The notes under the pieces: generated by a model
Database searches by the model: none
The model's input: only the letters and a program-made list of their open reading frames with translations
Told to the model about the DNA's origin: nothing
Position numbers and translations under genes: made by a program
Shown: one piece after another, positions 11,118 to 23,449 of the stretch
Layout: every line of letters starts with the position of its first letter
Numbering within the stretch: the stretch's first letter is position 1
NCBI RefSeq assembly: GCF_042453785.1
Contig: NC_091675.1
Location: 21,066,501 to 21,130,500 of the forward strand
DNA: 64,000 nt
From: Malus domestica
Lineage: Eukaryota; Streptophyta; Magnoliopsida; Rosales; Rosaceae
Reading direction: 5' to 3'

Positions 11118-11612
11118 TTATTGGGAAAAATCGAAGGACATGTCGTCGCAGACTTTGCTAACCAGCATTTCAAGCAATTTGGTTTGCGTCTCACTGGTAC
11201 TGCGTATCACGTCGTGCAATTTATCGATTCCTCGACTAAATGTCTGTTCAACCGTCTGAGATTGTTCGTCAAGTTGTCTTCGAAGAAACGATCTTATTAG
11301 TGGATCAGAGGCTTAACCACCATCCTCATCACAGTCCTCTACTATCCCTTTATTGAGAACGTAGGTGTTTTTGTTAGGGATTTCTAGACTGCGAAGTTGA
11401 TCGCCGAGACCAGCTCAATTTTCTCGGCGAGTCGCGCTTGTGGACTCAGGTGTCATGACGTTAAGGGGATTTTGTGCCTGTGATACATTTTGTCCTATGT
11501 TTTGGTAAATCGATTGTTGATTTTCCCATAGTTGTTTTCTTTTTAACCGATCGTGTCTCAATTGGCATAAACTTCGTAGTTTTAGCACTGAGTCCCATTA
11601 GGCGTGCCAAAA
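11118..11612 (-). other. Untranslated leader and primer-binding region of the minus-strand gypsy element
   Basis: On the minus strand, directly after the LTR end at 11613, the text reads TTTTGGCACGCCTAATGGGA, the usual form of a primer-binding site in plant gypsy elements of this lineage. The leader then continues into the gag start at 11117. Confidence 0.6.
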
Positions 11613-12598
11613 TGTTGACCCTAAAAACTACCAAACCTATTTGGCGCACAGGCCGAGTAATCTATGAGCTAACTACGTCTTTCGGTTGTGTGCGGGGCGT
11701 GCCAACTCGGCGGTCGAGCTCGGCCGAGGAGTAAAATATGTTGATGTCGTGTTGGGTGCGATGCTGACTTCTTGATCTTGCGACTGGGCCGAAGAAGGAA
11801 CTTGTCTCGGCCTTTGGGTTCTAGAGCCTGAAGACAAGGCTGCTAACTTAGCGAAGTTCAATATCAAATTCGTCTTCCAATGTGCCGAATGTAATAACTC
11901 GTAACACCTCACTTCACCGAGAAGGCTGATGAGATGACCTCGACCAACAAGGATTCAGAAATCCTTCTCGACCAAGACTTGGATAGGTAACCAGTCGGCC
12001 TCGACGCAGTGCTGTTTATGCCAACTGAAGATGCTGCGAGATCGGCTGATTCTACGGTGACAGTGTTGTTTATGCCAACTGAAGATATCACCAGTTGCCT
12101 CCACAGTGCTGTTTATGCCAACTGAAGATGTGTCGGCAAAAAAGAAAATAAAAAAATCTAAAAGTTGTTTAGAGAGTTTGCGTAGGGCAGTTTTGTGTGT
12201 TGAATTGGAGGTGCTTGTTTCGATGTCTTCCCTCCCTATTTATAACAGCCAACCTGTATTGAATCTCATTTGCTCTTGGATTAGAACACCTTCTCATAAT
12301 CCAACTTTATCTCGACCAATCCTATTCCTACTAGGACTTTGAACACAACTCATTATCAAATCGTATTCAATCTTAGCATCCTGATCCCGTCAAGACTCCC
12401 TCTCATAACAGGATTCGTCCACATTCCACTTTCCAATAGGATATGGCCCATTTCGACCGTGCGACCCATGGGTTGAATATCTTCTAATGACACCTGTTTA
12501 CAACTTCTGGGTCGAGGATGAATCTAAACTCGGCCTATCCCACATTGGGCCAGAAAAGATCTAACTTGGCCCCAAACAGTATTTTCCAGGCCCAAACA
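11613..12598 (-). repeat. 5' LTR of the minus-strand gypsy element (about 986 bp)
   Basis: Read on the minus strand it starts TGTTTGGG (12598) and ends GGTCAACA (11613), next to the primer-binding region. The interior has three copies of TGTTTATGCCAACTGAAGAT (near 12012, 12067 and 12110) and two related ones. The outer boundary is chosen by the TG...CA rule; no partner LTR or target duplication was seen. Confidence 0.6.
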
Positions 12599-13409
12599 AC
12601 TGGATTTACTTTCACTGAGATATTTATGAACATGATTTATGATATGATGTTTGAGCTATTGAGCTCTGATGAGATATATTTTGGAAAGATTATGTTCAAT
12701 AATTTTTGTGCTTATCTAGTGGTCACTATATGCCTACGGGGCAAATGATATCTATATATGGCTTTGGTCGGGTGCTGTAAGGGCCTATAGGCTAATGAAG
12801 GCCTTCAAGTGAATGAAGAGTTCTATATGCCTTCGGGCGAATGAAGTGTTCTATATGCCTTCAGGCGAATGAAGTGTTCTATATGCCTTCGGGCGATACT
12901 GATACCACTACTAAGCACACTATATATGATATATGTTTTATGAAGTTTTATGGCATGCTAGGGTTTTCGGAAAACCTATTACATATTATACTATTGAGTT
13001 TTCTTAAACTTTGGGGGTTATTACGTTGAAGAATAACTGTTTTAGTATTACTTATATATCAACTTGGTCCACTTATGTTTTGTTTTGTGCCCCCTCAGGA
13101 CTTAGAATCGAGGCGTACAATCCTGGCATCAAGACACTCCATCGTCGACATCTTCGAATCCTCTCGGTGTAGGATCCATTCCTTTGTTCATTCAATTTTA
13201 TATTATTCCTTTTTAGTGTCTCGAATTAGTTGTATGCTCTGAACACGTTCCACAATTGCACACTCATTATAATTAAATTTACAAGTTTTATTTATGTCGG
13301 CTATTTGTTTTTAGTTGTCATGCATCCTATTATGGATTCGTCACCTTCGGGTGTTGACCAGCACATGCCTACACTGGTATGTTAGAGAATATCAGGGTCG
13401 GGCGTGTCA
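12599..13409 (-). repeat. Truncated LTR, minus orientation, same family as 35990-38320
   Basis: The right end, read on the minus strand, is TGACACGCCCGACCC, like TGACACGTCCCGACC at 35990. The interior has GCCCCCTCAGGACTTAGAAT (near 13090), a counterpart of the GGGGCGCAAAACAAA / CTAGAATC region of the other copies. At 12770-12895 a short unit (GCCTTCGGGCGAATGAAGTG) repeats three times. The far end (GTGTAACA) is missing. Confidence 0.55.
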
Positions 13410-14173
13410 ACAGGTTTGCCCGCTTCTTATATTAAGGTGTAGCCATGCACACCATATGCACATTACGGAAAAAATTTCACACAAATTTCTACAAGTGAAC
13501 ACTTGAACTAGAAATTGTTCCATCCCAGTCTTGTAGCACGTCAAAACTTGAAATTTAATCCACAACCCATACGCCCCAACATGCAACACAAACCCTAATT
13601 AACTTCTAAGTATTAATTCATCTTACAAACAACCCATTTATTCCATAAATCATTGATGAAGGAATTTGGAACTAAACACCCTACCTAAATATGCTTGCCG
13701 AAGCTTCAGTCGCTGGAAAAAATGGAAATTTTCGGCCAAAACAAAAAATATGGCAACTCACTCTTCTCACCTCTTTCTCTCTCACACATCACTTTGTTCG
13801 AAATCAGGGGTATGAGGTGAACCCAAAACCCAGCTCACTAATCTCACTTCTCTTTGGACTTCCATCTCTTCGAAATCAAAGCTCAAAGATCTGAGGAAGG
13901 GAGAGAGTAGAGAGAGAGAAAGTGAGAGAAGAGAGAGAGAGTAGTGAGAGGGGAGTCAGAAATGGGAGGAATAACCCATTTATATATAGGTATTTTAGTA
14001 ATTTCGATTTTGTACGTGGTGTGCAGGCCAGTTTGTCCTATTTCTTTTTCAAGATTAAGAAATTGTCCCATTTTGGGGTATTTCCCTAAAATTTTTGCAG
14101 TGTTCACAATTAGCATGAGGTGAAGGTGCCAGCTGACAGGTCCAAGTATCAAAACCATACTTGACATGTAGTC
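13410..14173. other. Repeat-like spacer, no gene
   Basis: It contains a GA-rich tract at 13900-13955 and weak inverted ends AAGTGAACACTT (13493) and AGTGTTCACAA (14099). It could be an internal part of another LTR family, but I cannot place it. No convincing coding frame is present. Confidence 0.35.
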
Positions 14174-14534
14174 TGTTGGTACCACACATAATGGTCCTCA
14201 GACTTTGATACATTGGGCCTCATTACCCAGCCCATATGATTATGTAAAAGGAGAAACCCTTTATTCTATAAAAGGAGACTTCTCCCCCCCTCACAAAGGG
14301 GACGGAGAAAAACCCAACAGAGGGCAATACCCTCACAAACACAACAACACTCTTTTTCTCTGAGGGACTCCTCCTCACCCTTGTAATCCATACATACAGT
14401 TAGAGAAATACAATCAGTGTGGACATAGCCCAAACCTTGGGGTGAACCACGATACATCTTGTGTTATTTACATTTCATGCAGATTCACGGTCGGAGTTAC
14501 GTTGTTCCAAGACCTCTGGTTTTGTGCATCAACA
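14174..14534 (+). repeat. 5' LTR of a Ty3/gypsy element (361 bp)
   Basis: It begins TGTTGGTACC and ends TGTGCATCAACA. A TATA box (TATAAAAGG) is at 14267-14275, with a presumed transcription start in the CT-rich part that follows. It is immediately followed by a primer-binding site. Homologous to 9263-9648. No 3' LTR partner was found downstream. Confidence 0.8.
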
Positions 14535-14536
14535 TT

Positions 14537-14553
14537 TGGCACCGTCTGTGGGA
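14537..14553 (+). other. Primer-binding site of the gypsy element
   Basis: TGGCACCGTCTGTGGG starts two bases after the LTR and has the usual form of minus-strand priming sites in plant gypsy elements of this class. Confidence 0.75.
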
Positions 14554-14641
14554 AACGACACTTATTCCCACTCTCTTCAGCTTTGTCAAGCTGGTTTCTA
14601 CCATTCGTACACTCCTTTTTAACCAGGCATCCTTCTCCAAC

Positions 14642-16589
14642 ATGGGGAGTGAAGGAAGCCACATCACACAGAATGACACCTCTCTTGCACCTAGAGCGAA
14701 GCAACGAAAACATGAAGGAAAAAAGGGTTGCTCTTCAAGCTAAAGTCGATGAGCTAGAAGCTCAGAACAACAAGATAGCAATGAAGAATGAAGTCCTCCA
14801 GGAGCAGTATGAGAAGCTCTTTGAGACGCTCCACGAAACTAGGCGTACTCAGACATGCAAGCTTGTTACCCCTATGGATATCAACCATCATCTGGGTGCC
14901 CCCAACACGGAGGGTCACCTTCATTCGACATGGGTATCCCTGATGAGAAGCGAGCTAATCATCAAAACATTGATCAACGTGAGACTTCTCTCAACCCAGC
15001 TGTTTCGACCCGAAGCAAGAGAAGTGGAGGAAGACACCTTCTTGCGAAAGGGTTGGAAGGATCGAAAGCCGTTTATCGTGACTGCCGAGACTTCCTAAAG
15101 CAACGTCGAGAGAATCCCCTCCATATATGCTCGAAGATCAATAACCCAAGGGTTTCTGAAAGACTTGGTCCCCTCCCACGACCCAGGCCAGCTGCCAATC
15201 TAGGGAAGGAACGACAGGTCCCTGAGGAACATGAAGGTACATGGGATTCTAAGGTATTCCGACAAACTCACCTTAGAAGTCAGTACGGCGAGTCCAAGGA
15301 AAAATCACATGCCCTTGCTCAAACTTTCCTACTTCCAAGAGGCGATGGAGACTTACGAAAGAAAATCCTAGTGGTACATGACTCTACTCATGACCCCCTT
15401 GTCCTACGGCTCCTTGAGGAAGTAAACAAGTTGAAGGCTGAACGTCAAGCCGAGATACCTGACTGGAACCAACCCAGGCATGGCCCTCTCACAAGGAGGA
15501 TCCTCGACACCCCCCTTCAAGAAAAGACAAAACAAAAACTTGGTTTACAACTCTATATTGGAAGGAAAGACCCAATTGAACACCTTAACCTATTTGAGTC
15601 CACCATGGCATATCAGATGCACACCGACGAAGAGCGATGTCTTCTTTTCCCTTCCACCTTCTCTGGCGGAGCTCTAAACTGGTATTGCCATCTTCCACCT
15701 GAGACAGTAGACTCATTTGAGAAAACTGAGGAAACTGTTTGTTTCTTAACACATTTTCAGACCGATCGCTGGCATTCTGCAGATGACTTGTACACTATTC
15801 GCCAGAAGCCAGACGAGTCACTATGAGAGTATGCCGGTCGTTTCAGCCATGAGTATTCTTACTGCGCTGAGGCAGATGACAAGACCGCCCTCAAGGCCTT
15901 CACGGAAGGCCTACGTGATGGTTTCTTCAAGTACATGATCAATTCCAACACTTGGAAGACTTACTCTGAGGTGATGGCACAGGCTTACAACCATGCCTCC
16001 GCCGAGGCAAAGATATATCAAGGGAAACCCCCTCACAGCCACCCCTTATCATCAAGTAGGGAGTGGAAGCCAGATCCAACCAAATGAGAAGACCTCGACC
16101 TTCCAAACGGCAGTGGTACCTCCCCCTGCCTTACTTAATACTTTGCCAAGTCAACAGACATATCAATCTCAAGGCAAAAGGAAAGATTTTCATCCTCACC
16201 AGTCTCATTTTAGTAAAAGGAGTAAGGGACACTACCGCAATAACCAAGGGTATCACCATGATAATCCTCGACCTCAGGCAGTCAACACAATAGGTCAAAC
16301 ACGTATCAGGACAACCCCTACCCCAAGGTATGAGGCATACACACCTTTGAATGCCACATGCGTGGCCATTTACCCTATCATAGCACACCTGATACCGAAG
16401 CCAAAGCCAAAGCACTCGGATTACAAGCCCACGAAGAACACAGGCACGTTTTGCTGCTACCACGAGCATAACGGCCATGACAGCGAGAAATGTATCACCC
16501 TTCGTGATCATATTGAAGCTTTGGCACGTGAAGGAAAAATTGATCAATTCCTCCTTCACCCTCTAAGGGGTAACCGTAACCAACGCTAG
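14642..16589 (+). pseudogene. Ty3/gypsy Gag, multiply frameshifted
   Basis: ATG 14642 opens the frame, but the reading must change frame at about 14735, again between 14860 and 15090, and crosses stops near 15824 and 16085. Recognisable parts in order: a coiled-coil segment (RVALQAKVDELEAQNNKIAM), a Gag core with LYIGRKDPIEHLNLFESTMA and FSGGALNWYCHLPPETVDSF, the FTEGLRDGFFKYM segment, and a C-terminal CCHC-like knuckle (CCYHEHNGHDSEKC). The element cannot make an intact Gag. Confidence 0.85.
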
Positions 16590-18314
16590 GTGAATGTGAT
16601 ATATTCCATAAGTGGTGGCACACCTATATCTAAATCTTCCAACAGGGCCATGAAAAATAGCGAACGAGCATTAAGGACTGGCCACCAAGTGTTTCACGTG
16701 GAAGACATCAGAGGAGGTTAGCATCAAAAGCCTAACTGGGATCCAATATGTTTCTACCCTGAGGAAGAAAGAGGTATCATCTACCCTCACAACGACCCAC
16801 TGATCGTGGAAGCTCACATAAGCAACTTTGAAGTACGATGAATCCAGGTAGACACGGGGGCTTCGGTCAATATCATGTTTGCTGAAGCTTTCAGGGCACT
16901 TAATGTAGCTGAACACTTGCTCGATCGCTCGATTTTCCTTCTGATAAGCTTCTCCGGGGATATCGTGCGACCTTTGGGGAGCATACACTTACCTTTCACC
17001 ATTGGTACAGGCCCTTACACAGCTACCATTACCACTAACTTCCTGGTGGTTGATTGCCCAACGACATACAATGTCATCTTCGCACGCACAGGTATTAATG
17101 ATCTCAAGGCCATGGTATCCACACATATGTTGTTGATGAAATTTCCAACCCCCTATGGCAATGGTTACATCATAGGAGATCAACTTAGTGCATGATCATG
17201 TTATAACACTTTGGTCAAGAAACAGCACCTGCCTGTGCCCAAGGAAACCCTTTCTATACATGACCAAGTCATAAAGACCAGCCCAGACGAAGCCAACTTG
17301 GATCTTCACGGTGGCAACAGTCAACCCGCCGATCCTCGAGATGACTTTTTCACCCAGCAAGCACAACCCGCTGAAGAGTTGGAGAAGGTCTCTATCTCAA
17401 AAGATTATCCGGATCGCATGGTGAAGATTGGCACCACTTTGTCACCACCCATTCGGTTGGCATTGATCTCTTTTTTGCAAGAGAACATTGAGGTATTCGC
17501 CTGGTCATACGAGGACATGCCAGGCATCTCTCCCTATATCATCTGTCATCGCTTAAGTATTGACCCCAAGACCAAGCCCGTGAGACAGAAGTGAAGATTT
17601 TATGACGCTGAACGGTACGAGGCAATGAAGGCAGAAGTTGAAAAACTCAAAGGCATAGGCTTCGTCCACGAAGTCAATTATCCAACGTGGGTAGAAAATG
17701 TTGTCCTTGTTAAGAAAAATCCGACCAAGGAAAGTCTCCTGCTCCAAAAGGTCTTGTGGAGAATGTGTATCGATTACACTGACCTAAACAAAGGATGCCC
17801 GAATGATAGTTTTCCTCTTCTTCTCATAGACAAACTTATAGACTCTACGGCAAGGTATGAACTTCTGAGCTTTGTGGATGCTTACTCAAGATACAACTAA
17901 ATCCTCATAAACCCTCCGGACCAAGAACACACAGCGTTCACTACTGACAGAGGACTATATTGCTATAAAGTCATGCCTTTTGGCCTAAAGAATGCAGGAG
18001 CGATTTATCAGAGACTGGTCAATTCAATGTTCGCCAAATAGATTTGGAAGAGCATGGAAGTTTACGTTAATGATATGCTAGTCAAGAGCAAACATGCTGA
18101 CCAACACATCACCAACCTATCTGAACCTTTCACCATTCTGAAGAGGTATCGAATGAGGTTGAACCCCAACAAATGTGCCTTCGGCGTAGGCTCTGGCAAA
18201 TTCTTAGGTTTCATGATAAGCCAACGAGGCATTGAGGCTAATCTCGAGAAGATCAAAGCAATCCTCGACATGAAGGAACCGGTAACTTCAAAAGACATCC
18301 AGAGCCTTACTGGC
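16590..18314 (+). pseudogene. Ty3/gypsy protease and reverse transcriptase (5' part of pol)
   Basis: A retropepsin-type aspartic protease is visible at about 16845-17190: VDTGASVNIM flap and active-site motif, with hydrophobic strands after it. A linker and reverse transcriptase follow (17211-18314), with WRMCIDYTDLNKGCPNDSFP, GLYCYKVMPFGLKNAG and FLGFMISQRGIEAN. Stops interrupt it at 17592, 17898 and 18039. The polymerase box reads YVNDM where the family has YVDDM, so a catalytic Asp is replaced by Asn. Coding stops exactly at the target site of the solo LTR at 18315. Confidence 0.9.
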
Positions 18315-20180
18315 TGATGTGATAAAAGTTAAGCACACAAATTAAACCATCTTTTGACAATTGTAGTATATGTATAAGTAGGGATCATTCTGAACTGGGG
18401 ATTATGAGGGATTGCTAATCTAATTGAAACTGACTTAAAAACACAAAAATAAACTTAAAAACACTTAACAAGCCTCACAAGACTCCAAACAAACTTAAAA
18501 GACTCAAAACAGCACGAAACAACCAAATAGACTCAAAACTGACTCTAGGGAATTATTTAGATGAAAATTGGTTTTAACTTGACTCAAGACACTTAAAACA
18601 CACAAACCAAAATAGATTTTAACTAATCTAACACTTCAAAGTAAAGGGGGATTGGGTTTTGGACGAAAATAAAGTAAAACAAACAAATTAAAGACTAAAA
18701 CAGATTTTGGACGAAAATTGGGAAATTGGATGGGTGATGGTCTAGCTAGAAGGTCCTTCTCCACACATGACACACTTGCATACAAATCAATCTCCAATTT
18801 CTTTTCAATAAACCATGAACCTCAACGCCCCAGATTAACCGTGAATTGCACTAATTAACCCTCAGATTTTCCTAATTTCATTGAATTGGATGATTGCATA
18901 CAACAACCCAAATTATTCTCCACAAGTTCCCTACATGAATTGTATAATAGAGATACGAGCAAAGATCATTAAGTTCTATGAAAATTATAAGCATTGACGA
19001 GGCACTTGTAACTATGAATTGCATGAAACTTATGCCAAGAATTCACTTAACACGATCGTGACAAGCAACCTTCACTACTTGTGAATATAAGTTCATGACG
19101 ATTAGGTGAAAATCCCTTATATTCTAGCATCAAATTCATGCATGCAAACTAAGTTGGCCACCTTAATCAACATACAAGAATAAGTTTTGAGTAAAACAGT
19201 TAAGCGAATTGCATTCACAATTTATCAAATCACAATTGAAAGTAATCAATTCATATTGCAAGTATAATCATGGTTTCGAATTCCCCTCTAACTATAAAGA
19301 AATTAGTTCCTCATGTTCGCAATTAGACAAAGATAACTTGAATTAAACATTGAAAACAAAGATAGAATACACCTAGAAACACTCCATATGGCTCATTCTT
19401 CTCCTTCCTTAGCTCCGGCACAAGAGGATTGTGGTGGATGGATGTAGGTGATTTTTGGTAGAGGGTGGTGGTTTAATTGCTGCACAAAAGGTTGTATTTA
19501 TAGGGCTAGGGAAACCCATGAATTTTTGAAGGAAAAGAATGTGTATTTGGCACAATTCATGAAGGAAAAGGAATAGGGTTCACCAAAATCTGAAGGGAAA
19601 AGGATTGCACAATCCTAAGGGAAAAGGATTGCAGGTTCTAGGGCTTCTAGAAAGGGTCTAGGCGCCAGATTTTTAGGTGCTTTTAGAAAAGATGTTTTAG
19701 CACCAATTTAGGGGTTCTAGAAGGATAAAGGTTCTAGAATCTGAAATATATAGTTTAAATGCATAATTATCCCTTAGAAATAGCTGAAATTAAGTCACAA
19801 ATTGATTTGGATAAGATATGATAAGATAAGGTTAGGTTAGGAAAGGATAAGATAAGATAAGGTTGGATAAGGTTTTGGATAATGTTCTTTCTTTTAAGCT
19901 GATTTCTTATCTTCCTTGACTTGAATTTATTTCTTCACTCTTTTCAGCACATTCCTAGCCTCTTGAACTTCAAATTCGTCCATCCATCTTGCTCCATTCA
20001 TAAGCTATCCATTTGGTGCCCAAAACTGCCTAAAAATGCTCCAAAATGCATTTTCTTGCCAACTTTGTCATATGGACCTACAAACACACGAAAATAGCTT
20101 AAAACACTATAATAAACACAAACAAACTATGAAAATGCAAGAAAACAAGCTAACTAAGTTTCATAAATATGCTCCTATCA
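18315..20180. mobile_element. Solo LTR-like insertion, 1866 bp, with 5-bp target duplication CTGGC
   Basis: The ends are TGATGTGATAAAAG and CTCCTATCA, giving the TG...CA termini of an LTR, and CTGGC flanks both sides (18310-18314 and 20181-20185). No internal gene, primer-binding site or second LTR is visible, so a solo LTR left by recombination is the simplest reading; a short non-coding LTR derivative is possible. The insertion separates the reverse transcriptase from the RNase H of the host gypsy element, and the host reading frame is continuous when the insertion and one CTGGC are disregarded. Confidence 0.8.
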
Positions 20181-20185
20181 CTGGC

Positions 20186-20991
20186 AAGGTGGCAGCCTTA
20201 ACTAAGTTCATCTCTAAGGCCACAGACAGATGTTCTCCTTTCTTCAAAGCACTTAAAGGAAGTAACAAGTACATTACATGGACTGATGAATGTACTGAGG
20301 CATTCAAGAACCTCAAAGACTACATGAGTAAAGCCCCTCTGCTCTCCAAACCTGAGGTTGGTGACACTCTCATTATCTATCTGTCGGTATCGGCTTCAGC
20401 AGTAAGTTCCGTTCTCATTCGAAAGGATGGTAATGTCGAACGGCATGTCTACTACGCTAGCAAGGCCTTACAAGATGCAGAGACACGATACTCGAACATT
20501 GAGAAATTGCCTCTAGCATTGGTCATATCTGCTTGAAAACTTCACCCTTACTTCCAAGCACACTCCATCATCGTGCTTACCAATCATCATCTTCGACAGA
20601 GGCAGTTGTCCCAGTTGAGCTTGAGCAAGCAACGTTCCGAGTCCAGAACTACATGCAAAGCGAAAATGACAAACAACTTACCCTCAACCTGGATCTAGTC
20701 GAGGAACACTGAAACCGGGCTCACTTGAGGAATGTCGCCTACAAGCAGTGCATCTCCAACTACTATGACTCAAGGGTCAAACCTCGTTCTTTCAAAGTGG
20801 GGGACTAGGTATTAAAGAAAAGATTACTCTGCGACAGAGTCCCAAGTGAAGGAACACTTAGTCCAAACTAGGATGGACCGTTTGAAGTTGTTGGCATCAG
20901 TTGCCCTGGCTCCTACAAGCTTAGAAGCTCCGATGGCAAGACCCTTGGCCATCCATGGAACGCTGATCACTTGAAGTACTATTACAAGTAA
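20186..20991 (+). pseudogene. Ty3/gypsy RNase H and C-terminal pol remnant
   Basis: 20186-20536 continues the host pol: WTDECTEAFKNLKDYMSKAP, then SVSASAVSSVLIRKDGNVER and YYASKALQDAETRYSNIEK, as in the RNase H region of plant gypsy elements. After the stop at 20534 the text jumps, around 20600, to the extreme C-terminus (NYYDSRVKPRSFKVGD, then a LGHPWNADHLKYYY tail). Most of RNase H and the whole integrase core have been deleted. Further stops are at about 20712 and 20808. Confidence 0.85.
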
Positions 20992-21309
20992 ACTCATATT
21001 GTACAAGTGTTAAGCTTCAGCCGTTCGGCATCCTATGTAATGAAGATTATTTGGCATGAATTCAATAAAGAGGTGATTAGACAACTCAATCCTAATCCTC
21101 TTACATTCCGAGCAATGAAACACTCGGGTTCAAAGCTTCAACATGAATGCTTCCAACATGAAACAAAGTCTAAGTATATGTCAACAAGACTATACAAATA
21201 AACGAACAGCTTCACAGTATATTCAATCAATTATACATTCCAACACATTCATACATAAGCCAACTGTGTTTTGAAAGGGTTCAACATATTTTGTGTCATT
21301 CGACACTTG

Positions 21310-22140
21310 CTACAATGTGCCTAGACACCTTGCCCTTATTCTCACCAACCAGGTGATGAAAGGTGAAGAAGGAACTCATCTTCATGCCACCAACCAGGTG
21401 ATGAAATGTACAACCCATACTCTTCTTCATGCCACCAACTAGGTGATGAAATGTACAACCCGTACTCTAATATCATTTGGCAACTTGCCACTCATGCCAC
21501 CAACCAGGTGAAGAAGGAACTCATCTTCATGCCACCAACCAGGTGATTAAATGTATAACCCGTACTCTTCTTCATGCCACCAACCAGGTGATGAAATGTA
21601 CAACCCGTACTCTAATATCATTTGGCAACTTACCACTCATGCCACCAACCAGGTGAAGAAGGAACTCATCTTCATGCCACCAACTAGGTGATGAAATGTA
21701 CAACCCGTACTCTCCTTCATGCCACCAACCAGGTGATGAAATGTACAACCCGTACTCTAATAACATTTGGCAACTTGCCATTCATGCCACCAACCAGGTG
21801 ATGAAATGTACAATCTGTACTCTCTTTCATGCCACCAACCAGGTGATGAAATGTACAACCCGTACGCTAATATCATTTGGCAACTTGCCACTCATGCCAC
21901 CAACCAGGTGAAGAAGGAACTCATCTTCATGCCACCAACCAGGTGATGAAATGTATAACCTGTACTCTCTTTCATGCCACCAACCAGGTGATGAAATGTA
22001 CAACCCGTACTCTAATATCATTTGACAACTTGCCATTCATGCCACCAACCAGGGGAAGACGGAACTCACCTTCATACCACCAACCAAGTGATGAAAGCAA
22101 CTCACCATTCATTCCACCTACCAGAAGACGAGTGGTACAA
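21310..22140. repeat. Tandem array with CCACCAACCAGGTGATGAA core
   Basis: At least 15 copies of CATGCCACCAACCAGGTGAT (a few variants, e.g. CAACTAGGTG) are separated by ATGTACAACCCGTACTCT and ATATCATTTGGCAACTTGCC blocks, in a compound higher-order pattern. It lies between the end of pol and the expected 3' LTR, the same place as the 7520-7795 array in the other gypsy remnant. Open frames across it on both strands are artefacts of the repeat. Confidence 0.9.
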
Positions 22141-22365
22141 CTTGTACATGTGAACTCTTAGCATTCACAAATAATAAAAAACCCTCAAGCTTGACAACTC
22201 AACTAGAGGAGCACTTATGCCCAACAAGAGTTATAGTCACCAACAAAGTCTTATTGCAAGCCAACAACTTCAGTGCATGGCATACGAAGATCAAGCTATT
22301 CAGCCCTTTTGCATTTGCTTCAAACATTTCCCCTCTGTAACAATGCAAACACTACAACTCGTAGA
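22141..22365. other. Non-repetitive spacer between two arrays
   Basis: No gene or repeat is recognised; it is likely internal gypsy spacer. Confidence 0.4.
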
Positions 22366-23140
22366 AAGCTTCACACACTCTTGATCAAGATAGTGTGAAG
22401 CAAAACCAATTTATAGTGCCAACAAGAGCTTTATCAATAGAGGGCAACCACAATTCTCAAAAGCTTCACACACTCTTGATCAAGACAGTGTGAAGCAAAA
22501 CCAATTTATGGTGCCAACAAGAGCTTCATCAAAGGAGTTCAACCACAATTCTCAAAAGCTTCACACACTCTTGATCAAGACAGTGTGAAGCAAAACCAAT
22601 TTATGAAGCCAACAAGAGCTTCATCAATAGAGGGCAACCACAATTCTCAAAAGCTTCACACTCTTGATCAAGACAGTGTGAAGCAAAACCAATTTGTGCC
22701 AACAACAAGAGCTTCATCAATGAAAGGCAACCACAATTTTCAAAAGCTTCACACACTCTTGATCAAGACAGTGTGAAGCAAAACCAATTTATGGTTCCAA
22801 CAAGAGTTTCATCAAAGGAGTTCAACCATAATTCTCAAAAGCTTCACACGCTCTTGATTAAGACAGTGTGAAGCAAAACCAATTTATGGTGCCAACAAGA
22901 GCTTCATCAATGGAGGGCAACCACAATTCTCAAAAGCTTCACACACTCTTGATCAAGACAGCGTGAAGCAAAACCAATTTATGGTGCCAACAAAAGCTTC
23001 ATCAAATGAGTTCAACCACAATTCTCAAAAGCTTTACACACTCTTGATCAAGACAGTGTGAAGCAAAACCAATTTATGGTGTCAACAAAAGCTTCATCAA
23101 TGGAGGGCAACTACAATTCTCAAACCTTCGAAGCAAATTC
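22366..23140. repeat. Tandem array, unit about 95 bp, with a 32-bp palindrome per unit
   Basis: About eight units, starting near 22366, 22462, 22558, 22652, 22745, 22842, 22936 and 23033. Each holds CTTCACACACTCTTGATC immediately followed by AAGACAGTGTGAAG, together an almost perfect 32-bp palindrome centred on TTGATCAA. GCAAAACCAATTTATGGTGC and CAACAAGAGCTTCATCAA follow. A degenerate copy lies at 23300-23370. The array continues the gypsy 3' spacer. Confidence 0.9.
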
Positions 23141-23449
23141 AAGACTGTTCGAAGCAAATTGAATTTATATGGTTCATTTAAACCTTCGACTACTACAAGG
23201 TGTGGCTTGCATCACAATCTCTTGCTCAACAGTGTGGAAGAAAAATTTGCATATGTTGTCTCTCCCACATTTTCAAATTCAACAAAGCTTCATCAATGGA
23301 GGACAACTACAAATTCTCAAAAGCTTTACACTATCTTGATCAAGATAGTGTGAAGCAAAATCAATTCATGGTACCCAAAAAAAAGCTTCAACTCCAAAGC
23401 TTCACCTACAAAGCTTCAACACAAAACCTTCACCAACAAAAGCTTCATC

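Noticed and set aside
21310-22140. Regular repeats with spacers suggesting a CRISPR array
   Set aside because: Plant nuclear DNA, unit structure is compound, spacers are themselves repeated, and the array sits in a gypsy 3' spacer. No cas genes are present.
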